Assembly: GCA_032464575.1 (NCBI GenBank)
Contig: JAWDKM010000002.1
Location: forward strand, 62,001-126,000
DNA: 64,000 nt
Reading direction: 5' to 3'
Origin: Pontivivens sp032464575
GTDB lineage: Bacteria; Pseudomonadota; Alphaproteobacteria; Rhodobacterales; Rhodobacteraceae
In this document: positions 43,574 to 52,820 of the stretch, in pieces
Numbering within the stretch: the first letter of the stretch is position 1
Layout: each line of letters opens with the position of its first letter
Notes under the pieces: generated by a model
Seen by the model: the letters and a program-made list of their open reading frames with translations, nothing else
Told to the model about the DNA's origin: nothing
Databases searched by the model: none
Program-made: the position numbers and the translations under genes

Positions 43574-43765
43574 TCACGATCCGAACATACCGTCCATAGT
43601 CAGCTCAAGACGGTTGTTGACGCGATCAGCGGCATCTTCGACCCCTGGCTCGACGACGGCAACTACGCCAATGGCAAGCGCGACAATCGCACCGGCAAGA
43701 ACCACCCAGTCGACAGTGACTGCACCATTGTCCGATACCAAAAAAAATCGAATGCTGCTTTTCAT
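43574..43765 (-). CDS. Flp-type pilin, second copy
   Basis: The 63-aa protein starts MKSSIRFFLVSDNGAVTVDW, with the cleavage Gly before AVTVDW and a hydrophobic helix VVLAGAIVALAIGVVAVVE. It is a close paralogue of the upstream pilin. The classical Flp motif has Glu-Tyr where this reads Asp-Trp. The ribosome site is weak; in-frame ATGs at 43783 and upstream are less likely. A strong hairpin separates it from the first pilin gene, so it is probably less expressed. Confidence 0.8.
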   Translation of the reverse strand: MKSSIRFFLVSDNGAVTVDWVVLAGAIVALAIGVVAVVEPGVEDAADRVNNRLELTMDGMFGS

Positions 43766-43831
43766 TCCGAAGGCCCGCCCCATTCCGTTCAATGCCGAAC
43801 TTCCGACTGGCGCCCCCATGCCCAGCATGAA

Positions 43832-43863
43832 GTGTTGTCGTCGGTGGGAGCCGACGACAACAC
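43832..43863 (-). terminator. Strong hairpin between the two pilin genes
   Basis: GTGTTGTCGTCGG (43832-43844) and CCGACGACAACAC (43851-43863) form a perfect 13-bp stem with loop TGGGAG. It lies 105 bp after the first pilin stop. No T-run follows on the minus strand, so 3'-end protection or partial attenuation is more likely than full termination. Either would favour the first pilin over downstream assembly genes. Confidence 0.6.
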
Positions 43864-43968
43864 AATATTCAAGTGCGCGAGATAACCCGTCACCATAGGG
43901 AATTGTGCCGAACAAAACCCACGCATCCGACACAAATCGCGGCGACAGTAAAACCGCGCTGAGACAAA

Positions 43969-44181
43969 TCAGCTGCCGATCGTCGGGTCGCTGATGGTGC
44001 CGTCGGTGCCGATCGCATTCTCCAGCTGGTCCTCAATGTTGCCGGCTGCGCGCTCGAGGCCAGTCTCGACCGTTGCAACGACGCCGATTGCCAGAGCAAC
44101 GACCGCACCTGCGAGCACGACCCAGTCGACAGTGACGGCGCCGGATTCGTCCTTGCGGAACTTGCTGATGAACTTGAACAT
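43969..44181 (-). CDS. flp: Flp-type major pilin
   Basis: The 70-aa protein MFKFISKFRKDESGAVTVDW has a basic leader, Gly cleavage site and helix VVLAGAVVALAIGVVATVET, ending DGTISDPTIGS. It is the first gene of the tad operon. The ATG at 44181 has GGAGGGGATAGGA directly upstream; an ATG five codons earlier would bury this site. The Asp-Trp in place of Glu-Tyr is shared with its paralogue. Confidence 0.88.
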   Translation of the reverse strand: MFKFISKFRKDESGAVTVDWVVLAGAVVALAIGVVATVETGLERAAGNIEDQLENAIGTDGTISDPTIGS

Positions 44182-44460
44182 TCCTATCCCCTCCAAGAGA
44201 TACTGCTTCAGGTTATCGCCGATCGCCTTCAGGCTGTGTCAGCGGCGACTGATATTGTTCTACTCAGGCTTTGTGACCTCAATTGGGCACCCCCACGCGC
44301 TGGTCGAACTCAATCGCAAGGAGTAATTTCGCGACAAATGAGGCTGGAATGTGGCGCGCCGGGGTAAAAACAGCTCCACCGCCCCCTCCGCGATTCCCAT
44401 GAAGGGAGATGCGTGCCACACTCAGTTGCAACGAAAACACGATCATGAGGGACAGGCATC
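44182..44460. promoter_or_regulatory. Divergent intergenic region upstream of flp and the transglycosylase
   Basis: This 279-bp stretch must hold the promoters of the pilus operon (leftward) and the lytic transglycosylase gene (rightward). On the minus strand TTGAGG (44276-44281) and AACAAT 17 bp later are a weak -35/-10 candidate. I found no TTAA-N7-TTAA (CtrA) site and no copy of the exopolysaccharide palindrome. It is more AT-rich than its surroundings. Confidence 0.35.
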
Positions 44461-45264
44461 GTGAGGTGGAAACGGTCATTCGTCGTCGCGTGCGCCGTTG
44501 CGCTGGCTCCAGTCGTCGCCGAGGCGCAGTCGACCATTCAGTTCCGGTCGGTCTCGTCGGAACTGGCGAACCGGCCGCGGGGCGGGGTGATCGACCTTTT
44601 CAGGCGCGATCCGGGTGCGGCCGCCACGGCGCGGCCGCGGGATGCCGCACCCTGGTACTGGGAGACGATGTCGCCCCTGCGTGCGGCCGCGAGCCGCCTT
44701 CGCTTCACCGAGGCCTGGCGGGTCGCGGCCGACGGCCCCGTGGGGCGACCCGAAGCCGCAGCGCTAGCCCGCATCGCGGCGGAGAACCGGGCCGCCCTCG
44801 ACCGCGCGTTCGCGCGCACCGGGCTGTCGCAGGCCCTGCTCCTAGCCGTGATCGCGACGGAATCGGCCGGGCGCGCCGACGCGGTCAGCCCCAAGGGTGC
44901 CGTGGGCCTCATGCAGCTGATGCCGGCCACGGCGCGGGAGGTCGGGACAGAGGATCCGCTCGACGCGGAACAGAACATCGCGGGCGGCGCACGCTACTTA
45001 AGTCGGCAACTTCTCGCCCATGACGGCGATGCAATCCTGGCGCTGGCGGCGTACAATGCAGGTCCAGGCGCGGTCGATCGCGCCAGCGGCGTGCCGGCCT
45101 TCACGGAGACCCGTCTCTACGTCCCGAAGGTCCTCGCCACATTCGCGGTCGCGCGTGACCTGTGCCTCGACCCGCCGGTGGCGCCTCGGGCCGAGTGCGT
45201 TCTCGATCTGGTCACGGCCCATCCCGATCAGGAGAGCGCAGCGGAAATCGCCGCGGCCGAGTGA
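44461..45264 (+). CDS. Lytic transglycosylase (SLT family)
   Basis: The 267-aa secreted protein has a GTG start with AGGGA eight bases upstream and a signal peptide (SFVVACAVALAPVVAEAQ). The SLT domain has catalytic E134 in AVIATESAGR, SPKGAVGLMQLMPATA and LALAAYNAGPGAVDR. It cleaves peptidoglycan, probably to open the wall for envelope machines; divergence from the pilus operon makes a role in pilus insertion possible. Confidence 0.9.
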   Translation: MRWKRSFVVACAVALAPVVAEAQSTIQFRSVSSELANRPRGGVIDLFRRDPGAAATARPRDAAPWYWETMSPLRAAASRLRFTEAWRVAADGPVGRPEAAALARIAAENRAALDRAFARTGLSQALLLAVIATESAGRADAVSPKGAVGLMQLMPATAREVGTEDPLDAEQNIAGGARYLSRQLLAHDGDAILALAAYNAGPGAVDRASGVPAFTETRLYVPKVLATFAVARDLCLDPPVAPRAECVLDLVTAHPDQESAAEIAAAE

Positions 45265-45337
45265 ACGATCCGGCAATTCGTTCGTTTCACACTCAGGTCG
45301 CAGGACCGCTCATGGCGTCGAAACGAGGAGCTCACCC

Positions 45338-45727
45338 ATGCTTAGCAAGGCTCTCTACAGCACGGTCATCGCCCTGATGGCGCTCGGCGGCACGTCCGTG
45401 GCGGCGCAGGGATACGACGATTCGGTCACCTTCGCCCGGGCGGCACAGTTCATCGAGAGCAATCGCCGGATGGAGGATCGACTGACGCGCAGCGACCTCG
45501 ACTACACCGCGTGGCAGGCCCCGACGCAGGCCCCCGTCCGGGACCTGATCGACAGCGAGGCATTCGACACGCCGCGCCTCGCCGATCTCGACAGCATCCA
45601 GACCATCGACGTGCAGCCGGCCCGCGTGATCCGCCGGACCCAGCCGAAGGTCGCACGCGCTTCCAGCGTTCCCGCGGGACTGACGCCCGCGGAATACGCA
45701 CAGCTTCTCGAGGCGAACGGCCTCTGA
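45338..45727 (+). CDS. Secreted hypothetical protein
   Basis: The 129-aa protein has a clear signal peptide (MLSKALYSTVIALMALGGTS, cleavage near AAQG) and a polar mature part ending TPAEYAQLLEANGL. GAGGAG lies upstream of the ATG at 45338. I do not recognise a family. It follows the transglycosylase by 73 bp on the same strand and may be co-expressed with it. Confidence 0.65.
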   Translation: MLSKALYSTVIALMALGGTSVAAQGYDDSVTFARAAQFIESNRRMEDRLTRSDLDYTAWQAPTQAPVRDLIDSEAFDTPRLADLDSIQTIDVQPARVIRRTQPKVARASSVPAGLTPAEYAQLLEANGL

Positions 45728-45737
45728 GGTCGATCGG

Positions 45738-47660
45738 CTACCGCGTGCAGAGGCGCCGCGGTCCGGTATAGGGCTGGAAGGTGCAGTCGGAAATCCGGAA
45801 CGACCTGTAGGTCTCCGCGCAGAGCTGAACGTTGCAGATGGGTGCCGCGTCCTGCTCCTCCTGAGATACCGCCAGTTCCGCGGGATCGATGGTCTCGTCG
45901 GTCTGGACCTCCGTCAGGAACCGGTTCCAGATGATTGCGGGCAGGCCGCCTCCGCTCACGTTATTGGTCGGCGAGAAGTCATCGTTTCCGACCCAGACGC
46001 CGACGATGAGCGGCGCATTGAACCCGATGAACCAAGCGTCGCGGTGATCCTGGGTCGTGCCGGTCTTGCCCGCGACGAACTGCCCCTCGAGTTGCGCCCG
46101 CCGGCCCGTGCCCCGTTCCACGACCATGGCCAGCATCCCGGTGATGTCGACCAGAACCGGCGAGAGGTCACGATCCGGCCGGCGGGACGGACCGATGCGG
46201 AAGACACGGCCCGTCGAGTCCACCTCGAAGTTCTCGATGCCCCAGGGCTCTACCGGCGCGCGGCCCGCCCGGATCGAGGCATAGGCCCCCGTCATGTCGA
46301 GCAGCGTGATCGCCGACGTGCCCAGGGCGACGGAAGGGGTCGCGAGCATATCCGCATCGATGCCGAGCTCGCGCCCGGCGGCCACCACGTTTTCCAGCCC
46401 CACCTCCATGGCGAGGTTCACGGTCGCGGCATTCAGCGAACGGCCCAGCGCTTCGGCCAACGTCACGTCACCGAAGAAGCGGTCGTTGTAGTTGCCCGGC
46501 TCGTAGTCTCCGATCGCCACCGGTCGGTCGGAGACGATGGAGTTCGGTGAATAGCCCGCCTTCAGCGCCGCGTAGTAAACCACCATCTTGAAGGTCGAGC
46601 CCGGCTGCCGTTCCGCCTGCGTGGCCCGATTGAACTGGCTCGCCTGGTAGTCGCGTCCGCCGATCATGGCGAGGATCGCACCATCGGGCCGCAGGGCGAC
46701 GAGGGCCGCCTGCTCCACTCCCATCTCCTCCCCGAACTCGTCGAGCGCCTCGTCGACCACGCCCTGCGCGATGCGCTGGAGCCGCGGGTTCAGCGTGGTG
46801 CGGAAGGTCATCGCACCGCCAAAGCCACCCGCGACCTCGCGCGCTTCGCCGATCACCCAGTCGGTGAACCAGCCGCCGGCGCCGAGATCGGGCTCCGTCG
46901 GGTCGAGCTCGACCAGCGTCGTGCGCGCCGTCTCGCGTTCTTCCTCGGTGATCGCGCCCGTATCCACCATCAGGTCGAGCACCAGCAGGCTCCGCGCCCG
47001 TGCCGCGTCGAGGTTCGAGATCGGGTTGAGGCGCGACGGCGCCCGGATCAGCCCGGCGATCATCGCCGATTCGGGCAGGGTCAGCTCCGCCACCGGCTTG
47101 TTGAAGTAGCGCCGCGCCGCCGCGGGCACCCCGGTCGCGCCCGCGCCCAGATAGATGTTGTTGAGATAGCGGGTGAGGATCTCCTCCTTCGACATCCGCC
47201 TCTCGATGATGACGGCCAGCACCGCCTCCTGCAGCTTGCGCTTCAGCGTCTGCGCGTCGTCGAGATAGACGTTCTTCACCAGCTGCTGCGTGATGGTGGA
47301 GCCGCCCTGCACGACGCGGCCCTCGATCACGTTCTCGCGCAGCGCGCGCGCGATGCCCTGCGGATCGACGCCGTAATGCGAGAAGAAGCGCCGGTCCTCC
47401 ACCGCGATCACCGCCTGCACCAGGTGGTCGGGGAAATCGCGATAGGGCGTGGGCACGCCGCGCGACGGTCCGCGCCGGACCAGCGGCGTGCCGTCCGTCG
47501 CCTCCAGCGCGATGATCGGGCTGTTGGTGCGGCTCAGGATGTCGTCGACCGGCAGGTCGCGCAGCCCCCAGTAGAGGACGCCGCCCACCGCGACGACCGA
47601 CAGGATGACAAGGAAGATGAAGGTCCGAAAAATCGCCCCGATCAGGCGGCGGATGAACAT
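45738..47660 (-). CDS. Bifunctional penicillin-binding protein, PBP1A family
   Basis: The 640-aa protein has an N-terminal anchor (about 10-32), a GT51 transglycosylase with catalytic E88 in AVEDRRFFSHYG and GGSTITQQLVKN, and a transpeptidase with S355 in PGSTFKMV, SLN at RSLNAAT and KTGTTQDHRDAWF. It builds and crosslinks peptidoglycan. It is shorter than enterobacterial PBP1A because the ODD/OB insert is reduced. Confidence 0.94.
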   Translation of the reverse strand: MFIRRLIGAIFRTFIFLVILSVVAVGGVLYWGLRDLPVDDILSRTNSPIIALEATDGTPLVRRGPSRGVPTPYRDFPDHLVQAVIAVEDRRFFSHYGVDPQGIARALRENVIEGRVVQGGSTITQQLVKNVYLDDAQTLKRKLQEAVLAVIIERRMSKEEILTRYLNNIYLGAGATGVPAAARRYFNKPVAELTLPESAMIAGLIRAPSRLNPISNLDAARARSLLVLDLMVDTGAITEEERETARTTLVELDPTEPDLGAGGWFTDWVIGEAREVAGGFGGAMTFRTTLNPRLQRIAQGVVDEALDEFGEEMGVEQAALVALRPDGAILAMIGGRDYQASQFNRATQAERQPGSTFKMVVYYAALKAGYSPNSIVSDRPVAIGDYEPGNYNDRFFGDVTLAEALGRSLNAATVNLAMEVGLENVVAAGRELGIDADMLATPSVALGTSAITLLDMTGAYASIRAGRAPVEPWGIENFEVDSTGRVFRIGPSRRPDRDLSPVLVDITGMLAMVVERGTGRRAQLEGQFVAGKTGTTQDHRDAWFIGFNAPLIVGVWVGNDDFSPTNNVSGGGLPAIIWNRFLTEVQTDETIDPAELAVSQEEQDAAPICNVQLCAETYRSFRISDCTFQPYTGPRRLCTR

Positions 47661-47819
47661 TGGCGTCTCGACCCCTCGAAAAGACAGTTACGGCAGCGCG
47701 ACTTGCGCTGGATGGCCCACGGCGTTCGCAGATAGCTCAGCCTGCCGCATTTCCACGTCCCCGGCGTTGCGTCATGCAAAAGCTCGGCAGTTTTCCGCCA
47801 GGTGTGACCCGACGTGGCG

Positions 47820-48224
47820 TCAGCGCGTCCAGTCGTCGATCTCCATTATGCGCTCGTCCGACCAGCCGAAGTGATGCGCGATCTCGTGAACGAGGACGTG
47901 GGACACCAGCTCCTCCAGCCCCACGTCGCCCCGCTCGATCCACTCCTCCAGGATCGGGCGGCGGTAGAGAAAGACCTGATCCGGCCCGTCGCGCTGATCC
48001 GCCACCGACTTCTCGGTCAGGGCGACGCCATCGTAGAGCCCGGTCAGCTCGAACGGATCCTCGATGCCGAGGCCGTCGAGGATTTCCCGCTCCGCGAAAT
48101 CCTCGATCCTCAGGGCCACGTCGCCGCACTGCGCCCGGATCTCCGGCGGCAGGGCGGCGAGCGCCCGGCGCGCCATCGCCTCGATCTCCGCGAGGCCGGG
48201 CGGCAGGATGTCGGGTTCGTCCAT
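47820..48224 (-). CDS. MMP-like zinc metallopeptidase family protein
   Basis: The 134-aa cytoplasmic protein has the zinc motif HVLVHEIAHHFGWSDERI near the C-terminus, matching the small TTHA0227-like metallopeptidase family. Its substrate is unknown. It is divergent from the membrane protein gene at 48300 with a 75-bp gap. Confidence 0.87.
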   Translation of the reverse strand: MDEPDILPPGLAEIEAMARRALAALPPEIRAQCGDVALRIEDFAEREILDGLGIEDPFELTGLYDGVALTEKSVADQRDGPDQVFLYRRPILEEWIERGDVGLEELVSHVLVHEIAHHFGWSDERIMEIDDWTR

Positions 48225-48299
48225 GTTCCGACGATAGGCGAGCGGGGTGCGCGCGCAAGGGCGCTTGACGGCGCAGGGCGCGGTGCGCTCCGCTGCGTC

Positions 48300-48800
48300 A
48301 TGGCCCAGACGTTCATGAGCTTCACGCCTTCGCCGGGCATCCGCGCGCTCCTGATACCGGGCGGCGCGCTTGTCCTGCTGATCGGGCTCGCCACGCCGAT
48401 CTGGCTGTGGCTCGTCTTCTCGGCGTGGGCCGGGCTCGTTGCGGCACCCGCCTTCCTCGCGCTCGCCGGGGTCGGGGCGGGCGGCATCGTCACCGGGCTG
48501 ATCGTCGGGCCGATGGGCCGCCCGAGCCTCATCGTCGATGAGACCGGCATCGAGGTCCCCGCCTACTCCATCGGGCCTTTGCCTTGGCGGGAGATCCTGG
48601 AGGTCGCCGTGATCGACAGCGGCGGCGGCGGCCTGCGCGTCACCCCGCGCCGGCCGGAGACCCTGCCGCTCGTCGCCCGCTGCCAGATGGCGCTGAACGG
48701 CGGGCTCGGCGTCATCGTGATCTCACATTCCTACTTAAATGCCCCGGCCGAAACCGTTATGGAGGCCGCGCAATCGTTCAGAGCCGAAGGCCGTCCATGA
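48300..48800 (+). CDS. Membrane protein of unknown function with PH-like tail
   Basis: The 166-aa protein has two adjacent hydrophobic helices (about 15-65) and a soluble C-terminal part resembling a bacterial PH-like domain (SLIVDETGIEVPAYSIGPLP). Its stop overlaps the gltX start as ATGA, so it is coupled to that gene. No family could be assigned with certainty. Confidence 0.7.
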   Translation: MAQTFMSFTPSPGIRALLIPGGALVLLIGLATPIWLWLVFSAWAGLVAAPAFLALAGVGAGGIVTGLIVGPMGRPSLIVDETGIEVPAYSIGPLPWREILEVAVIDSGGGGLRVTPRRPETLPLVARCQMALNGGLGVIVISHSYLNAPAETVMEAAQSFRAEGRP

Positions 48801-50128
48801 CCGTCACCCGTTTCGCCCCCTCGCCCACCGGTTACCTCCATATCGGGAACCTGCGCGCAGCCCTCTTCAACTGGCTGATCGCACGACAGGCGGGCGGGAC
48901 CTTCATTCTGCGGCTCGACGACACCGATCCCGAGCGGTCGAAGGACGAATACAAGGACGCGATCCGCAAGGACCTCGAATGGCTCGGCCTCACCTGGGAC
49001 CGGGAGGAGACGCAATCCTCCCGCCTCGGCCGCTACGAGGAGATCGCGGACAAGCTGCGCGCCGACGGCCGCCTCTACGAGGCGTTCGAGACGCCGACCG
49101 AGCTCGACCTCAAGCGCAAGAAGCAGCTCAACATGGGCAGGCCGCCGGTCTACGACCGCGCCGCACTCGCGCTGAGCGAGGAGGAGAAGGATCGCCTGCG
49201 CGCCGAACGCGGCGGCCACTGGCGCTTCAGGCTCGACCGCGAGCGGATCGAGTGGGAGGACGCGATCCTCGGCCCGATCTCGATCGACGCGGCCTCGGTG
49301 TCGGACCCGGTGCTGATCCGCGGCGACGGGCAGATGCTCTACACCATGGCGAGCGTGGTGGACGACACCGACATGGGCATCACCCATGTCGTCCGCGGCT
49401 CCGACCACGTGACCAACACCGCGACCCAGATCCAGATCATGGGCGCACTGGGGCATACCGCGCCGACCTTCGCCCATCATTCGCTCCTCACCGGCCCGCA
49501 GGGCGAGGCGCTGTCCAAGCGGCTTGGCACGCTCGCGCTGCGCGACCTGCGGGCGGCGGGGATCGAGCCCATGGCGATCCTCAGCCACATGGCCCGCCTC
49601 GGCTCGGGCGACGCGGTAGAACTGCGCTCCACCCATCAGGAGTTGATCGACGGCTTCGATCTGTCGAAATTCGGTGCCGCACCCACGAAATTCGATGCCG
49701 AGGACCTCAAGCCGCTGACCGCGCGCACCCTGCACGGCCTCGATTATCCCGCGGTCGCCGACCGCCTCGCCGCGCTCGGCATCGCAGGGGACGACGCGGC
49801 CGCCTTCTGGGACATGGCGCGGGAGAACGTGACGGTGCTCGCCGACGCCGTCCCGCTGTGGAAGATCACGCAGGAGGGTGCGACGCCCCTCGTCGCCGAG
49901 GAAGACGCGGAGTTCATCGCCGACGCCTTCGCCCACCTGCCGCCGCGCCCCTGGACGCAGGAGAGCTGGTCGGAATGGGCGGGCATCATGAAGGACCGGT
50001 CGGGCCGCAAGGGCAAGGCGCTCTTCATGCCGCTGCGCAAGGCGATCTCGGGCATGGAGCGGGGCCCAGACATGGCGAAGTTCATGCCGCTGCTCAAGCG
50101 GGATCCGATGGTGACCACCCGCGGTTAG
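48797..50128 (+). CDS. gltX: Glutamyl-tRNA synthetase
   Basis: The 443-aa class I enzyme has the HIGH-type motif APSPTGYLHIGNLRAAL and a KMSKS-type loop EALSKRLGTL. GSDHVTNTATQIQIMGAL is also conserved. It charges tRNA-Glu and, where GatCAB operates, tRNA-Gln. Rhodobacteria usually have two gltX genes; which this is cannot be told. The start overlaps the upstream stop. Confidence 0.93.
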   Translation: MTVTRFAPSPTGYLHIGNLRAALFNWLIARQAGGTFILRLDDTDPERSKDEYKDAIRKDLEWLGLTWDREETQSSRLGRYEEIADKLRADGRLYEAFETPTELDLKRKKQLNMGRPPVYDRAALALSEEEKDRLRAERGGHWRFRLDRERIEWEDAILGPISIDAASVSDPVLIRGDGQMLYTMASVVDDTDMGITHVVRGSDHVTNTATQIQIMGALGHTAPTFAHHSLLTGPQGEALSKRLGTLALRDLRAAGIEPMAILSHMARLGSGDAVELRSTHQELIDGFDLSKFGAAPTKFDAEDLKPLTARTLHGLDYPAVADRLAALGIAGDDAAAFWDMARENVTVLADAVPLWKITQEGATPLVAEEDAEFIADAFAHLPPRPWTQESWSEWAGIMKDRSGRKGKALFMPLRKAISGMERGPDMAKFMPLLKRDPMVTTRG

Positions 50129-50192
50129 GACGGGCTTAACCCGGTCTCGCATATGACCTTCCTTCGTAACGCCAGGCGGAGGAAACAGCGTC

Positions 50193-52754
50193 ATGAGGTT
50201 CACGGTCGGCCGCAGGATCGCGATCGGGTACGCCATCGTCGTCCCGGCGCTGGCCGCCATGGCGCTGATCGCCTGGCAGTCGCTCGGAACACTGCAGGAG
50301 GCGGTGAACAGACACCTGCAGAAGGTCGAGGCGCTCAGCTACGTCAACAACGCCTGGGCGAGCTTCGGCCATGCGCACCGCACCGCGATGCGGGACATCG
50401 CCTCGCCGCAGCCCGGGCTTCGGGCGATGGCCGATACGCGCCTCAACGACATCGCAACGGCCGAGATCGACTTGGACGACCTGTTCGGCGGCCTCGCGAT
50501 GCGCGCCGCCACGATGGTGGAGATCCGCCAAGGCATCGGCGCCTACCGCGAGATCTACCGCGAAGCCGTCGCCGACCGCGATGCCGTGCTGGAGGAGAGC
50601 GCGGGGATCGTTCGCGACCTCGAGACGCTGATCGAAGGGCTCGAGGTGCTGGTCGATGAACGGGCGGCCGCGGACGACGTCTCCATCCGCGCACCGCTTC
50701 GCCGGATGACCAATCACCTCGAGGATGCGGCCGATGCGATTTCGGAACTGGGCACCGACGGCGACGCCTCCGAGGAGGCGGAGCGGGCCCTAACGCTCGC
50801 CGCCGACGAACTCGCCACCCTCAGATCCGATGCGCGCGGCGCACTCGCCGACGACGTGGACCGGATCGTAGCGGCGGTCGCGGACGCGGTGGACAGGCTG
50901 GAGCCGCTGGACGCGTTCTTCGGCACGGTGCTGCCCGAGCAGAGCATGCGCCTCCAGGCAAGCGGCTCGGCCGTGCGCACCGACCTCAGCACCCTGTCAT
51001 CCCGGCTGTCCGAAGATCAGCGGCGCGTGGGGACGAGCACGCTGGCCGACACCGAACGGCTTCGAAACCGGATCGTGATCCTCGTCGGCCTGATGATGAT
51101 CCTGGTCATCGCGGTCTCCACCACGATCTCGCGTTCCATCCTCGTGCCCCTGCGGCACCTTCACCGGGCGGTCCACGACATCGCCGAGGGGCGGCCGGTC
51201 CGCACCAACGCGGACAGGCGGTCCGACGAGTTCGGGGAAACCGCCCGCTCGGTCGCGCGGATCGACGCGCGCGGCGAAACGGCCCGCCGCATCACGGAGG
51301 CCATCGATGATTCGCGGGTCGTACTCGTCATCGCGCGGGCTCCCGACGCAGTCGTTCATGCAACCCGGGCGGCCGAGGAGCTGCTCGGCGCAGAGTGCAG
51401 GATGCAGCTCAACGGTCTCATCGCGCAGATCCCCGAGATCGCTGAATGCTTCGAGGCGGAGCGGGATTTCATCATCTCGGACAGCCGCGACGGTCGGCAT
51501 TTCGAACTGCGCGCGCGATCGGTGGTCGGGTCGGACGACCAGGTCGAGATCGTCGTGCTGCAATGGGCCGACCGGACGGCGGCCCGGAGCCTGCAGGTCG
51601 AGATCGCGGAGCTGCTTCGCGCGGTCATGGCGGGCGACTTCTCCCGCCGCCTGACCGTGACCGGCGAGGGCCACCTCGCCGATGCGGCGCGCGCCCTCAA
51701 CCAGATGTGCGCGGCGTTCGAGAGCGGGCTCGCTGCCGTCTCGGGCGCCATGGCGGCCCTTGCGACCGGCGATCTCACGCACCGCATGGCCGGCAGCCAC
51801 GCCGGTGCGTTCGAGGCGCTGCAGAGCGACATCAACAAATCCTTCGCGACGCTCGGCGAGATGGTGAGCGACATCCACCTGACGACCGAGGCGCTCGCCC
51901 GGCTCAGCCGCCAGGTGAGCGAGGATGCCGCCACCCTTTCGGAGGATGCCGACGCGCAGGCCGCCGCCCTCCAGCAGAGCAGTGCCACGATGGAGCAGAT
52001 GTCGGTCGCCGTCGCCACCACGTCCTCCCACAGCCAGGACGTCCGCGACCTGTCGGCCCGCGCTGCCCAGCAGGGCCGCGCCGCCGCCGCCGTGGCGGAG
52101 GAGACGCGCGCGGCCATGGGCGAGGTCGAGGTCGCATCGAAGCGCATGCAGGAGATCATCTCCGTCATCGATTCGATCGCCTTCCAGACCAACCTGCTCG
52201 CCCTCAACGCGGCGGTGGAGGCCGCGCGCGCCGGCGACAGCGGCAGCGGCTTCGCGGTCGTCGCGGCCGAGGTGCGCCACCTCGCCCAGCGGTCCGCCAA
52301 CGCCGCCGCCGACATCTCCGCCCTCATCAAGGAGAGCGGCGCGCATATCGAGACGGGCAGCGCGCGCGTGACCCGGACGAACGAGGCGCTGACCGACATC
52401 TCCGCCACGCTCGACGAGATGAACCGCGCCATGGTCGGCATCTCGGACATGGCGCAGGAGCAATCGACCTCCGTCACCGAGATCACCAACTCGATCACCG
52501 CGATGGACGACGCCACCCAGGGCCAGGCGCGGCTGGCCGAAGCGGGTGCGCGGCGGGCCCAGTCGCTGCAGTCGAGCGCCCTGCAACTGCGCAACCACCT
52601 CGACCATTTCCGCCTCGCGCCCCGGCCCGAAGCTGCATCCGACGGGACCGGTGGCGGGCCCGATGTCGGGAAGGACGAACGGGACGCGGAACCGGCCCAT
52701 GATGAAAGGGCGGCACCGGAGGGCGAGACCGCTACACACAACGCCGTGGACTGA
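50193..52754 (+). CDS. Methyl-accepting chemotaxis protein
   Basis: The 853-aa protein has TM1 at about 10-28, a helical periplasmic domain to about 292, TM2 at about 294-313, a HAMP (about 314-366), a PAS-like segment (about 370-460), further HAMP-like units around 473 and 520, and a signalling domain whose hairpin tip is IDSIAFQTNLLALNAAVEAARAG (about 659-681). GFAVVAAEVRHLAQRS follows. There is no C-terminal CheR/CheB-binding pentapeptide. It should relay a chemical signal to CheA. No che genes are in the window. Confidence 0.93.
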   Translation: MRFTVGRRIAIGYAIVVPALAAMALIAWQSLGTLQEAVNRHLQKVEALSYVNNAWASFGHAHRTAMRDIASPQPGLRAMADTRLNDIATAEIDLDDLFGGLAMRAATMVEIRQGIGAYREIYREAVADRDAVLEESAGIVRDLETLIEGLEVLVDERAAADDVSIRAPLRRMTNHLEDAADAISELGTDGDASEEAERALTLAADELATLRSDARGALADDVDRIVAAVADAVDRLEPLDAFFGTVLPEQSMRLQASGSAVRTDLSTLSSRLSEDQRRVGTSTLADTERLRNRIVILVGLMMILVIAVSTTISRSILVPLRHLHRAVHDIAEGRPVRTNADRRSDEFGETARSVARIDARGETARRITEAIDDSRVVLVIARAPDAVVHATRAAEELLGAECRMQLNGLIAQIPEIAECFEAERDFIISDSRDGRHFELRARSVVGSDDQVEIVVLQWADRTAARSLQVEIAELLRAVMAGDFSRRLTVTGEGHLADAARALNQMCAAFESGLAAVSGAMAALATGDLTHRMAGSHAGAFEALQSDINKSFATLGEMVSDIHLTTEALARLSRQVSEDAATLSEDADAQAAALQQSSATMEQMSVAVATTSSHSQDVRDLSARAAQQGRAAAAVAEETRAAMGEVEVASKRMQEIISVIDSIAFQTNLLALNAAVEAARAGDSGSGFAVVAAEVRHLAQRSANAAADISALIKESGAHIETGSARVTRTNEALTDISATLDEMNRAMVGISDMAQEQSTSVTEITNSITAMDDATQGQARLAEAGARRAQSLQSSALQLRNHLDHFRLAPRPEAASDGTGGGPDVGKDERDAEPAHDERAAPEGETATHNAVD

Positions 52755-52820
52755 CGCGCGCACGGCCACGTCGGGGCGCCGGCGGCCGATCCCCTACCTG
52801 GGAACGCGCGATGGCGGCAC

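Noticed and set aside
44182..44460. CtrA-type control of the pilus operon
   Set aside because: No TTAA-N7-TTAA element was found in the intergenic region.
48584..48796. N-terminal extension of gltX by 71 codons
   Set aside because: The extension overlaps the membrane protein gene in another phase; the synthetase begins with the normal MTVTRFAPSPTG at 48797.
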